DNA of 64,000 bases, from contig CATLAK010000008.1 of assembly GCA_949878435.1 (NCBI GenBank), positions 51,879-115,878 of the forward strand. The letters run 5' to 3'. Source of the DNA: an uncultured Lachnospiraceae bacterium. Lineage in GTDB: Bacteria > Bacillota > Clostridia > Lachnospirales > Lachnospiraceae. The position numbers and the translations under genes are program-made. The notes beneath the pieces are model-generated. The model made no database searches and was not told the origin of the DNA. It was given only the letters and a program-made list of their open reading frames with translations. Below are positions 54,994 through 64,000 of this stretch, piece after piece. Numbering within the stretch: position 1 is the first letter of the stretch; each line of letters opens with the position of its first letter.

Positions 54994-56424
54994 ATGAAAT
55001 ACCAACCGATTACCTGTGTCTGGGAAGTCACCATGGGATGTAACATGCGGTGCGGTCATTGCGGCTCTTCCTGTGCAGAACCCCTTGCGGATGAGCTTAC
55101 TACGGAAGAAGCGCTGAATCTCTGCGACCAGATAGCAGAATTAGGTCTGAAATGGATCACACTTTCAGGAGGGGAACCGCTTACGAGAAGAGATGTGCCG
55201 ATGCTGGTGGAACGTCTTTCCTCATCCGGCGTAGCCGTGAACATCATCACAAACGGCTGGCTGCTTAACAAAGAAACGGCACAGGAGTTAAAGGAAAGGG
55301 GAATTTCAACCGTTGCCATCAGCATCGACGGCACGCCGGAAATCCATGACAGAATCAGAAAAGAAGGCGCCTTTGAACATGCCAGAAACGCCTTTCAGAC
55401 CATGAAGGAACTTGGCATCTACACCGGTGCAGTGACGACGATTACCAAGCAGAATATCGATATCCTGCATGAGTTAAAAGAAGAGCTGATTGGCATGGGG
55501 GTCAAGAGCTGGCAGGTGCAGCTGGGACTTCCCATGGGAAACCTTAAAGAACGCCCCGACTGGGTACTGGAACCGGAACAGATCAGGGATATCATCGACT
55601 TCGCCTATGACACGGCAAAGGAAGGAAGAATTGCAATTTATCTGGCTGACTGCATTGGTTACTACACCAAAAAGGAAATAGAAATCAAAAAGATTGCCTA
55701 CCAGACAAATCTGATTGCCCCCTGGGATGGATGCAACGCAGGTACCCGCGGCTTTGGCATCTTGCAAAACGGAGACATTTTAGGCTGCACCTCCATCCGC
55801 TCCAAGGAATTCATAGAAGGCAATATCAGACAGCGCACACTGCGGGAAATCTGGGAGGATGAAGATAATTTCCTCTGGCGCAGAGAAATGACCAAAGACA
55901 AACTATCCGGCGCCTGCAGAAACTGCACTTACGGCAGCAAATGCCTGGGCGGATGCCCCAACACCAGATTGACCATGAACGGAGATATTTACTCCGAAAA
56001 CCAATACTGCGCCTATCACCTTTCCCTGAAACAGATGGAAGAAAAGTATACGCTGTGCAAAGACAAAGAATCGCTATTTAAACTTGCAGACACCCTCATG
56101 CGGCAAGGCGAATACCAAGAAGCCGCATATGCACTTAAACAAGTGCTCCAGCTTGATCCCGAAAACACAGACGCACGCAAAGAAAAAGGCTACTGCGAAT
56201 TTATGTGCGGCAACTATGCGCTCTGCCTTGAAGCAAATGAGAAGGTACTCAAAACAGATGAGAAAGATTCCTACGCCCTTGGCGGCTATGCACTGGCACT
56301 TTACCGAATGGGACAGAAAAAGGAAGGGCTCAAAAGAATGCGGCAGGCAGTAGAACTGACCGGAGGAAAAGATCAAAACCTGATACAAGATCTAAAATTC
56401 ATGCTTGCAAATGAAAACAAGTAA
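54994..56424 (+). CDS. Radical SAM/SPASM peptide maturase with C-terminal TPR repeats
   Basis: 476 residues. The SAM cluster motif is Cys16, Cys20, Cys23 (GCNMRCGHC), followed by TLSGGEPLTR. The SPASM domain is complete: Cys247, Cys265, then Cys308-x2-Cys311-x5-Cys317-x3-Cys321 and Cys339, enough for two auxiliary clusters. Residues about 360-470 form TPR-like helices (FKLADTLMRQGEYQEAAYAL; YALGGYALALYRMGQKKEG). No RRE precedes the radical SAM domain, which starts near residue 5. It would modify the repeat protein encoded directly upstream; AGGAGG is adjacent to the stop of that gene. A role in another peptide or protein modification cannot be excluded. Confidence 0.88.
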   Translation: MKYQPITCVWEVTMGCNMRCGHCGSSCAEPLADELTTEEALNLCDQIAELGLKWITLSGGEPLTRRDVPMLVERLSSSGVAVNIITNGWLLNKETAQELKERGISTVAISIDGTPEIHDRIRKEGAFEHARNAFQTMKELGIYTGAVTTITKQNIDILHELKEELIGMGVKSWQVQLGLPMGNLKERPDWVLEPEQIRDIIDFAYDTAKEGRIAIYLADCIGYYTKKEIEIKKIAYQTNLIAPWDGCNAGTRGFGILQNGDILGCTSIRSKEFIEGNIRQRTLREIWEDEDNFLWRREMTKDKLSGACRNCTYGSKCLGGCPNTRLTMNGDIYSENQYCAYHLSLKQMEEKYTLCKDKESLFKLADTLMRQGEYQEAAYALKQVLQLDPENTDARKEKGYCEFMCGNYALCLEANEKVLKTDEKDSYALGGYALALYRMGQKKEGLKRMRQAVELTGGKDQNLIQDLKFMLANENK

Positions 56425-56437
56425 CTTAAAAAGAAAG

Positions 56438-56475
56438 ATATCCCTAGCTAGTTCCATCCGCTGGGGATATTTTTA
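56438..56475 (+). terminator. Terminator after the radical SAM gene
   Basis: ATATCCCTAGC (56438-56448) pairs with GCTGGGGATAT (56460-56470, one G-T pair) and is followed by TTTTT. It separates this unit from the FN3-RHS gene; the remaining gap to 56613 shows no clear promoter. Confidence 0.85.
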
Positions 56476-56613
56476 TATATTATGGAATTGCCAATCTCTT
56501 CCCCCACTCCAAGACGGACGGTTCACCAAAAAATTCCCCACCCCATGTTTACATTTCCCCCTTTTCCTCCTTTTTATAAGATAGCCGGCTAAAAAAAGAA
56601 AAGGAGAAAAAAC

Positions 56614-59600
56614 ATGGAACAATTGAACCTTAAACTAATTCTAAACAGCAATGGCTCAATCACCGCCAACTGGTCCCGCATTTCTAATGCTGCCCGTTAT
56701 CATGCATATATGCGTATTCCGGGACAGGACCACACCATCTATAACGAGACTAACCTAACGGCTACGACTTACACCAGTCAGCCTGATCTTAAGGCAAATG
56801 AAAAGTACAAGGTTGTAGTGGTGGCATATACGTCATCAGGAGCAAGTATCACATCAGACGGAGCCGAGGTATTGATTCTGTCCGATTTTTATGACCATCT
56901 CCCGTTGGGGGTTCCGGCAAATATAAGCGCTGCGGCAAGTGCCACATCTGTTGAGGTCAGCTTTGACAAGGTTGCCCGGGCGAGCAGTTATGATATTTTA
57001 TTTGACAATGTTGTCCATAGCATAACCAGCTCCCTTGATAGAATCAGCAAGACGATTACCGGGCTTAAGCCGAAGACGAGCCATACTTATGCGGTGAGGG
57101 CAAAGAATGTAAATAAGACAGGAGACTACAGCAGCACAAGATCCATCACGACACTGCCTCAAACACCGGTGGCTCCTACAAACATCACGCACACTTCCAC
57201 GGACAATTCTGTTACGGTGAGCTGGTCCGCAGTGAGCGGAGCCACCGGGTATGACGTGTTATTTAACGGCACCACATACGCTGAGACAAAGACCTCGAGA
57301 ACCTTTACCGGTCTTGCGGCTAACACCGCCTATTCTTATCAGGTTCGTTCCAAAAATGCGGATGGAGCCAGCGCCTACGGACCATCGCAGACGGTAAGGA
57401 CAGCGCCGAAAGCGCCTACAAGTGTTAGCGCAAGCACAAATGAAAACTCCGTCACGGTGAGCTGGCCGGCGGTGAGCGGAGCTACCAGTTACGATGTAAT
57501 ATTCGACGGCAAGACCTACCGTGTGACCACCAATTCCTTAAAGGTAAGCGGTCTTTCCCCTAATACCAGCCACACCTATCAGGTCCGCGCGAATAATGCC
57601 AACGGTTCCGGTGCTTACGGCAGTGCAAGGACGGTCAAGACAGCGCCTAAAGTGCCCAATCCGATTACACAGTCAAGTACAAAAAATTCTGTGACGGTGG
57701 GATGGGATGCAGTGCCCGGCGCCATTTCCTATGACCTTTTGTTTAACGGGACGACCTACAGGGTAACGGGAACATCCAAGACAGTCACCGGATTGAATCC
57801 GGGTACCAATTATTCCTATCAAGTCCGCGCAAACAATGGGGATGGTTCCAGTTCCTACAGTACTGCGGGGACAGCATCTACACTGCCCAATGCGCCGGGA
57901 ATGCCAATGAATGTAAAAATAAGCGCTGCGGAGGAGTCGATTACATTAAGCTGGACTGCTGCGTATGGGGCAACTAGCTATGAGGTGATGGTTGGAAGCA
58001 CAGTGCATGAGGTGAAGGGAACCTCGGCGACTATCACCGGACTTACTTCTTTTACAAGTTATACCTGCAAAATGCGTGCCAAAAATGCAGGAGGAACTAG
58101 TGCATACACTACTGCGCAGACTGTAAAAACAAAGACGAAGACACCGGAAAATATAACAGCAGTCGCTTTGAGGGATTCTGTGACCCTTAGCTGGGATGCG
58201 GTAAGCGGAGCCACCAGTTATGACGTGAAGTTTAACGGCACTGTACGGAGCGTAAAGGGGACGACAACCACCATTACCGGATTAAATCCCAATACGAACT
58301 ATACTTATTCTGTATGTACAAGGTATGGAACAGCAGCCAGCCTCTACAGTACAGAACGGACGGTGAAAACCCTTCCCGGCGCACCGGCTGTACCTGCTAA
58401 TGTGACGGCAAGCGCAACGGTAAATTCTGTAACAATCAGCTGGAGCGGAGTATCGGGGGCAACCGGTTACGATGTTATGTGTGGGGGAAATGCTTATCAG
58501 ACGACAGGGACTTCTATTATCGTTAAGAGCCTGACCCCCAATACAGACTATAACTATCAGGTGCGTGCCAAAAATGCGGGGGGAGCAGGTTCTTACTCTT
58601 CTCTAAAGACTATAAGGACGCTGCCAGCAGCGCCCACTAACGTAAGCGCCACGGCGCAGCAGACTACGGTTACAGTAAGGTGGGATTCGGTAAGCGGCGC
58701 AAGGAATTACAGCGTACTGTTTGACGGAACAGAGAGAACCAGTTACGGAACTTCTTTGACGATTTCAAGTTTGACACCTAACACAAGACATACTTATGCG
58801 GTGAAGGTAAATTGCAGCGGAGGATCCAGCGCTTATTCTGCACAGCAGACAATCATGACGCTGCCAGCAGCGCCGGGGGCTCCTGTCAATGTGAGAGCAA
58901 GTGCAACAACAAGTGCGGCAACTGTTCTGTGGGATGCTGTTTCAGGAGCGAACAGCTACGAAGTCTTATTTAACAATACGACTTACACGACAACCGCAAC
59001 AAGCATCGTAATACCCAGATTGGAGGCAAATACCAGCTATACTTATCAAGTGCGTGCAAAAAATGCAGGAGGAACAGGTCCTTATTCTGCCAGGCAGACA
59101 ATCAAGACCAAGGAAATGGCACCTGCCATGCCAGCCAATTTAAGAGCCACTTCAATTACATCAAATTCATTTACACTCGTGTGGGATAAAGTGACAGGGG
59201 CAGCCAGCTACGATGTTCAAGTTGGGGACAATAATTATAGCGTAACAGGAACATCTAAAACCATAACGGGATTACGCCAGACTTCCACTTATAGTTGTAA
59301 AGTCCGTGCGAGAAATTCAGGAGGGGTAAGCGCCTATACTGCGGTCTTAAATGTAAAAACGCTTATAGCTCCGCCGCCGGCGCCTACACACGTGAGCGCA
59401 GTGGCTACAACAAATTCCATTACGGTAAACTGGAGCTATGTCAATGGGGCAACCAGTTATGAGGTCCAGATAGGGGGGACAGTTTATAGTTCGACTGTTA
59501 GATCATGGACAGTTACAGGACTTGAACCTGGAACGGAATACTCTTATGCTGTGCGGTCAAGAAATGCAGGAGGAGCCAGTGCATACAGCGCAATTCAAAT

Positions 59601-62600
59601 TGCTACTACATTTTTAGAAGCGCCCACAGGCGTCAGCGCCACCTCCACGTTAAATGCGGTAACGGTGAGCTGGGATGTGATGGACAAGGCGCTCAGCTAT
59701 GATGTGCAGTTTGACGGTGAAGATACGCCGGTACCGGCAAGTGCACCCCAGAGCATGCAGATGCGTGCCGCTGCAGGGGACTTTACGCGGGGCGCCCGCC
59801 GTATGTCCAAAGTATTTTACGGATTAAAACCGAATACAGAACATACCTACTGCGTCAGAGTTAATAACGCAGCCGGTCCCAGCGCCTACAGTCCGCTCCA
59901 GAGCATCAGGACCCAGATCAGCAAATGGAGCGGACTTACGGGGACAGCCCTGCCCAAAACTTATCCTGACGGAAGGATCCCACATACAGGAATGGATCCC
60001 GTAAATGCCGTGACAGGCGCTTTCTTGTGGAGCTACACCCTTCTTAGGGATTACGGAAGGGATAACTTGCACTTTACCATCATGTATGATTCCCAGCGGG
60101 ACGACGCGGTGGCAGTGCTTGGAAAAGGATGGACACATTCCTTTAACTATCTTTTGTATAAGGATGAAGCATACTTCTATTTCAGTACGCCTTATGATAC
60201 TGTGATTCCGTTTAGCATAAATGAGGGTTGCCAGCAGGCGGAAGAAATGCAGGAGAGCTATGCCTTTGAAAGGAAAGAAGATGGATCTTATGCCGTTACA
60301 GCATCTGACGGCACGGCATATCTATTCGATGAGAATCTGCGCCTTAGCAGTATCATGGAAGGCGGATCGGCATCCTTTTTGTTCACGGCAGATGAAAAGG
60401 GACAGAACGTCTGCATAGAGGGCAGGCATGGCAGGATGTTTACGTTTGCTTATCAGAATGGACGTATTGCAGGGGTATCAGATGCACTGGGCAACAGGGT
60501 CGGCTTCACCTACGAGGCAGATCATCTGAAGGCGCTGTCTGATCCGGCTGGAAACGGGATGCAGTTTGCTTATGATGACAAAGGCAGGCTGCTGGAAGTA
60601 AGGGATTTCTCCGGAGAGCCCTATCTGACGAATCAATATGACCAACATGGCAGAGTGGTTTCCCAGAGCGTTGCCGGAAGGGGCGAGAGCACTGCCTCCT
60701 ATGACACGGATGAGGGCGTAACCGTCTTCACGGATGAACTGGGAAATGAGACAAAATATTATTATAATACAAATCTGCAGGTTACCCGGGTAGAATACGG
60801 GGAAAGTGGCATTGAGAAGAATTATAATGAAAAAGGACAGCTGACCGTGCAGGTGGATGCCCTGAACCGTACGACCCAGATGCTTTATGACGAATATGGA
60901 CGGATGAATTGCGTGATCTATCCTGACGGCACAAGGGAAGAGCTTTCCTACAACAGCAGCAATTATCCTGTAAAGGTGGTAAATCGGGATGGAACAGAGA
61001 GTATCTATTGCTATGATGAGAGAAACAATCTGATTTCTGCCCAGGACGAACGGGGGAATGTATGCTCCTATGCTTATGATGAGAACGACAACCTGACATC
61101 CTATACGGATAAAGAAGGAAACGTGTGGACCTACGTTTATGATGAGGAGAATCATTTACAGCAGGCGCAGGATCCGGAGGGCAACAGCTATGCCTATACC
61201 CATGACCGCCTTGGAAGGATGACCTCTTACACCACCCCCGCAGGCAGAACCACTTCTTATCAGTATTCTGCAGCCGGCGATTTGATTGGTATTGTGGATG
61301 AAGAAGGAACTCTTTTGTTTACATACGATGGCAATGGCTGCCGCACCGGCGTGACGGACAAGATGGGGAATAAACAGCGTCTTGTGTATAATGAGATGGG
61401 TCAGATTCTGCTTGCCACCGATTTTATGGGAAAAGAATATCAGTTTGCTTACGATCAGAAAGGAAATCTGATCACGGTGGCAGACCCCTTGGGATACAGC
61501 GTCCATTATGGCTATGACGCTATGGGGAACAGGGTATCCTGGACCGACCAGAATGGAAATACCACCCGCTATTTCTTTGATGCGGCAAACCAGCTGACAG
61601 AGATAAGGGATGCCCAGGACGGCTCTGTGAAATACAGCTATGACACCATGGGACAGGTGAAGACCGTAACAGATCCTATGGAGCACCAGACGGCGTACGC
61701 CTATGACCCGGCTGGGCGCATCATAAGTGTGACGGATGCAATGAAGCAGAGCATAAGCTACACTTACGACCAGATGGGCAACCTTTTGACCAGAACGGAC
61801 GAAGAGGGCGCAGTCACAACCTACACGTATGATAAAGAAAACAGATTGCTTTCTATTCAAAACGCGGCAGGCACGACTTCCTTTACGTACGATAAGCTGG
61901 GCAGAATCGTTTCTGTGCTGGATGCAGAGGAGCATACGAAGACAGCCCAGTATGACGGGGATGATCACCTTACAGTCTCTACAGACGAAGAGGGAAATCA
62001 GACCACCTACCGCTATGATGAGATGGGACGTTTAGCCGAAAAAACAGCGCCGGACGGAGGAAAGACCGGTTACGCGTACGACAAGAGCGGCAACTGCACC
62101 AAAGTAACCGACGCGGAGGGCAATGCAACAGAATATGCTTACAATGCCAATAACCAACTGATTAAGATAACGGATCCGCTGGGACAGGAGACAAACTACG
62201 TTTATGACGATAAAGGACAGCTCCTTTCCGTCACCGATGCCAACGGCGGAATCACGACCTTTACCTACGACGGCAACGGCAATCTGACCGGACGGGTGAA
62301 TCCCTTAGGGGGAGAAGCAGTCTACACCTATGACAGCCTGAACCGCCTGACTGCAGTCACAGATGAGGAAGGAAACCAGTCTACATACACTTACGATGCA
62401 GCCGGGAACATGATTTCTTATACAGATGCAAACGGCAACAGATGGGTCTACACTTACAATGCCCTGAACCGCCTGATTCACGTAATCAGTAAGGACGATG
62501 ACAGACTGACCTACAGCTACACCAATACAGGAAAAATAGCGAAGGTGACAGATCAGGAAGGGGCGGAAACAAGCTACCAGTACGACGCAGCAGGCAGAAT

Positions 62601-64000
62601 GATCCAGATGTCTGACGCCTTAGGAAACAGCATGAGCTTTACTTACGATGCCTTAGGCAGAATCTTAAGCCAGACCGATGGAAATGGAAATGTGACGGAA
62701 TACAGCTATTCTCCAGCCGGAAACCTGCTCAGCATCAAGGACCCGGAAGGTGGCGTGACAGCTTACACCTACAATGGGGCAGGACAGGTGCTGACAGAAA
62801 CAGACCCTGTCGGCAACGTGACAACTTATGAATACGATGCACTGGGACAGGCAGTATCCGTCACCAATGCCGCGGGAGATAAACTTACCTTCACTTATAC
62901 ACCCACAGGTCAGATCGCATCCGTCACGAACCCGGAAGGCGGCGTTACCAGCTATGCTTATGACGGCTGCGGAAATCTGGTACAGCACACGGATGTCCTC
63001 GGCAATAGCACAAACTTCGAGTATGATGCCATGAACAACCAGATTAAGGAATACCTGTCCGATTCGGGAGTCCAGAAGGCAGTTACCATCTACCAGTATG
63101 ACAAGAAGGGCAGAAGGATCAAAGAAATCAATCCGCTGTCAGAGGAAAAAGCATACACCTATGACGGCAACGGCAACATCGTCACTATCACGGATGAGGA
63201 AGCCGGAGTGACCACCGTCCGTTATGACCTGAACAACAGACCCGTCTATATGGGCTACAGTGATGGGAAAGAAGCCCTTTTCCGCTACAACAAGCGGGGA
63301 GAACTGGTGGAACTTACCGACTGGAATGGCACCGCCGCGGTGGAGCATGACCAGCTGGGAAGACCCGTCAAAGTGACGGACCCGGAGGGCAGGAGCGCTT
63401 CTTACGGTTATGATGCGGTGGGAAGCCTTACCAGTATCACCTACCCCGATGGCAGCACGGTCCATTATGGCTATGACAGGAACCGCCGCCTTGCCACGGT
63501 GACAGAGGGAGAAGAAGAGACCGCCCGGTATACATACGACCCGGCAGGACAGCTCCTTACCCTGACCCAGCCCGGCAGCGCTGCCACATACGGCTACAAT
63601 GCCTGCGGACTTCCTGTAAGCGCGAAGTACCAGATGGAAGACGGGACCTTCATGCAGGAGACGCTGTCTTACGATGCCATGGGACGCATTACGGCATCCT
63701 TAAGGGAAGGCAGTTCACCAGCCTTTGCAAGAAGTACGGAATACGCTTATGACAGTGTAGGGCGTCTGCTGTCGCTCAAGGAGGGGGATGTAACGGAAAG
63801 CTACAGCTATGACGTGCTCGGCAACCGGGTTCTGAAACAGCTGAACGGCGCCGACAAAACAGCTTATCAGTACAATGCGTTAAATCAGCTTGTAAACAGG
63901 ACGGAAGATGGTGTACAGTATAGTTATGGCTACGACAGACGGGGCAACCTGATCAAGGAGCACCGCGGGGATGTCCAGACCCGTCAGTATACCTATGATG
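56614..64000 (+). CDS. Giant FN3-RHS repeat protein (3' end beyond window)
   Basis: The frame is open from ATG 56614 (AAGGAG before it) to the window end, 2462 residues so far. Residues 1-1105 hold thirteen fibronectin type III-like repeats of about 85 residues (SVTVSWSAVSGATGYDV, NTxYSYQVRAKNAxGxSAY). Next comes a DUF6531-like RHS entry segment (DPVNAVTGAFLWSYTLLRDYG, about 1128-1150). From about 1290 there is a long series of YD repeats (GNRVSWTDQNGNTTRYFFD and similar). No signal peptide or membrane helix is visible at the N-terminus. RHS shells often enclose a C-terminal toxin or adhesin; the C-terminus, and any such cargo, lies outside the window. A surface or polymorphic-toxin role is inference. 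Confidence 0.9.
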   Translation, partial: MEQLNLKLILNSNGSITANWSRISNAARYHAYMRIPGQDHTIYNETNLTATTYTSQPDLKANEKYKVVVVAYTSSGASITSDGAEVLILSDFYDHLPLGVPANISAAASATSVEVSFDKVARASSYDILFDNVVHSITSSLDRISKTITGLKPKTSHTYAVRAKNVNKTGDYSSTRSITTLPQTPVAPTNITHTSTDNSVTVSWSAVSGATGYDVLFNGTTYAETKTSRTFTGLAANTAYSYQVRSKNADGASAYGPSQTVRTAPKAPTSVSASTNENSVTVSWPAVSGATSYDVIFDGKTYRVTTNSLKVSGLSPNTSHTYQVRANNANGSGAYGSARTVKTAPKVPNPITQSSTKNSVTVGWDAVPGAISYDLLFNGTTYRVTGTSKTVTGLNPGTNYSYQVRANNGDGSSSYSTAGTASTLPNAPGMPMNVKISAAEESITLSWTAAYGATSYEVMVGSTVHEVKGTSATITGLTSFTSYTCKMRAKNAGGTSAYTTAQTVKTKTKTPENITAVALRDSVTLSWDAVSGATSYDVKFNGTVRSVKGTTTTITGLNPNTNYTYSVCTRYGTAASLYSTERTVKTLPGAPAVPANVTASATVNSVTISWSGVSGATGYDVMCGGNAYQTTGTSIIVKSLTPNTDYNYQVRAKNAGGAGSYSSLKTIRTLPAAPTNVSATAQQTTVTVRWDSVSGARNYSVLFDGTERTSYGTSLTISSLTPNTRHTYAVKVNCSGGSSAYSAQQTIMTLPAAPGAPVNVRASATTSAATVLWDAVSGANSYEVLFNNTTYTTTATSIVIPRLEANTSYTYQVRAKNAGGTGPYSARQTIKTKEMAPAMPANLRATSITSNSFTLVWDKVTGAASYDVQVGDNNYSVTGTSKTITGLRQTSTYSCKVRARNSGGVSAYTAVLNVKTLIAPPPAPTHVSAVATTNSITVNWSYVNGATSYEVQIGGTVYSSTVRSWTVTGLEPGTEYSYAVRSRNAGGASAYSAIQIATTFLEAPTGVSATSTLNAVTVSWDVMDKALSYDVQFDGEDTPVPASAPQSMQMRAAAGDFTRGARRMSKVFYGLKPNTEHTYCVRVNNAAGPSAYSPLQSIRTQISKWSGLTGTALPKTYPDGRIPHTGMDPVNAVTGAFLWSYTLLRDYGRDNLHFTIMYDSQRDDAVAVLGKGWTHSFNYLLYKDEAYFYFSTPYDTVIPFSINEGCQQAEEMQESYAFERKEDGSYAVTASDGTAYLFDENLRLSSIMEGGSASFLFTADEKGQNVCIEGRHGRMFTFAYQNGRIAGVSDALGNRVGFTYEADHLKALSDPAGNGMQFAYDDKGRLLEVRDFSGEPYLTNQYDQHGRVVSQSVAGRGESTASYDTDEGVTVFTDELGNETKYYYNTNLQVTRVEYGESGIEKNYNEKGQLTVQVDALNRTTQMLYDEYGRMNCVIYPDGTREELSYNSSNYPVKVVNRDGTESIYCYDERNNLISAQDERGNVCSYAYDENDNLTSYTDKEGNVWTYVYDEENHLQQAQDPEGNSYAYTHDRLGRMTSYTTPAGRTTSYQYSAAGDLIGIVDEEGTLLFTYDGNGCRTGVTDKMGNKQRLVYNEMGQILLATDFMGKEYQFAYDQKGNLITVADPLGYSVHYGYDAMGNRVSWTDQNGNTTRYFFDAANQLTEIRDAQDGSVKYSYDTMGQVKTVTDPMEHQTAYAYDPAGRIISVTDAMKQSISYTYDQMGNLLTRTDEEGAVTTYTYDKENRLLSIQNAAGTTSFTYDKLGRIVSVLDAEEHTKTAQYDGDDHLTVSTDEEGNQTTYRYDEMGRLAEKTAPDGGKTGYAYDKSGNCTKVTDAEGNATEYAYNANNQLIKITDPLGQETNYVYDDKGQLLSVTDANGGITTFTYDGNGNLTGRVNPLGGEAVYTYDSLNRLTAVTDEEGNQSTYTYDAAGNMISYTDANGNRWVYTYNALNRLIHVISKDDDRLTYSYTNTGKIAKVTDQEGAETSYQYDAAGRMIQMSDALGNSMSFTYDALGRILSQTDGNGNVTEYSYSPAGNLLSIKDPEGGVTAYTYNGAGQVLTETDPVGNVTTYEYDALGQAVSVTNAAGDKLTFTYTPTGQIASVTNPEGGVTSYAYDGCGNLVQHTDVLGNSTNFEYDAMNNQIKEYLSDSGVQKAVTIYQYDKKGRRIKEINPLSEEKAYTYDGNGNIVTITDEEAGVTTVRYDLNNRPVYMGYSDGKEALFRYNKRGELVELTDWNGTAAVEHDQLGRPVKVTDPEGRSASYGYDAVGSLTSITYPDGSTVHYGYDRNRRLATVTEGEEETARYTYDPAGQLLTLTQPGSAATYGYNACGLPVSAKYQMEDGTFMQETLSYDAMGRITASLREGSSPAFARSTEYAYDSVGRLLSLKEGDVTESYSYDVLGNRVLKQLNGADKTAYQYNALNQLVNRTEDGVQYSYGYDRRGNLIKEHRGDVQTRQYTYD
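56900..59930 (+). repeat. Tandem fibronectin type III-like coding repeats
   Basis: Twelve fairly regular units of about 255 bp follow one degenerate unit. Their phase is marked by recurrent GTGACGGTGAGCTGG-like stretches and by coding for NAGG(A/T)SAY. They diverge from each other at the DNA level enough to be old duplications. Confidence 0.85.

Noticed and set aside
59824..63465. Minus-strand open frames across the RHS region
   Set aside because: They are shadows of the plus-strand repeats: their codons follow the repeat period and they lack ribosome binding sites.

Overview
The window looks like chromosome of a Gram-positive anaerobe of the Clostridia, most likely Lachnospiraceae. The reasons are a class III glutamine synthetase, DUF1292 and DUF3048 proteins, the gene order ftsE-ftsX-M23-ctpA-uvrB-uvrA-mbl-flhO-flhP, and frequent TTG/GTG starts behind strong AGGAGG-type ribosome binding sites. 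Family names are from recognition of motifs and gene order; no database was searched.

Layout. 1-6090: a translation and RNA-modification operon (mtaB 3' end, IreB-like, ruvX, DUF1292, RNase J, YlbF, a short MltG-like protein, trmR, trhP), largely the yrzL-yrrK-yrzB-yrrL-yrrM-yrrN/O neighbourhood of Bacillus. 6329-12294: glnN, a DUF1905/cysteine-protease-like protein, tRNA-Gln(CUG), an acyl-ACP thioesterase, cvfB, a CPBP protease and yjfB. 12626-17914: a PucR-type regulator, then the division and cell-wall set ftsE, ftsX, an M23 peptidase and a CtpA protease. 17954-24530: an AT-rich defence island with a single-chain type IIG restriction-modification enzyme, a decayed 5' piece of uvrB, a protein with an HsdR-N-type nuclease domain, and a YhcG/DUF1016 nuclease. 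24531-29545: uvrB and uvrA. 29719-36260: mbl, flagellar rod genes, recD2, comFC, yvyF. 36317-41201: two membrane proteins, then cdaA-cdaR-glmM (c-di-AMP and cell-wall precursors). 41305-43360: HPr and leuA. 43427-49944: a DUF3048 lipoprotein and a nucleotide-sugar cluster (rfbD, DUF212, gmd, GT-C-like membrane protein, fcl). 50045-53952: a lipoprotein, a YiiX-like cysteine hydrolase and a GHKL/LytTR two-component system. 54262-56424: a repeat-bearing protein and a SPASM radical SAM enzyme. 56614 to the end: a giant FN3-RHS protein cut by the window edge.

The most interesting locus is 53200-56424. The small protein ends in four tandem 13-residue units, three of which carry Cys-Gly-Ala-Gln-Asp. 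This is a CX3D spacing, the motif that radical SAM enzymes of the freyrasin (ranthipeptide) type crosslink. The next gene, 12 bp downstream, encodes a radical SAM enzyme with a complete SPASM cysteine pattern and a C-terminal TPR region in place of a leader-binding RRE. A divergently transcribed LytTR/histidine kinase pair and a cysteine hydrolase sit next to it. Together they look like an unusual RiPP system whose precursor has a chagasin-like N-terminal domain; this is inference from sequence and context.

The second is the defence island. The piece of uvrB left at 21232-21503 is about 8% diverged from the matching part of the intact gene and frameshifted in Walker A. The intact uvrB starts with an unusual N-terminal extension. 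This suggests that the nuclease module came in by recombination that replaced the 5' end of uvrB with a foreign allele.
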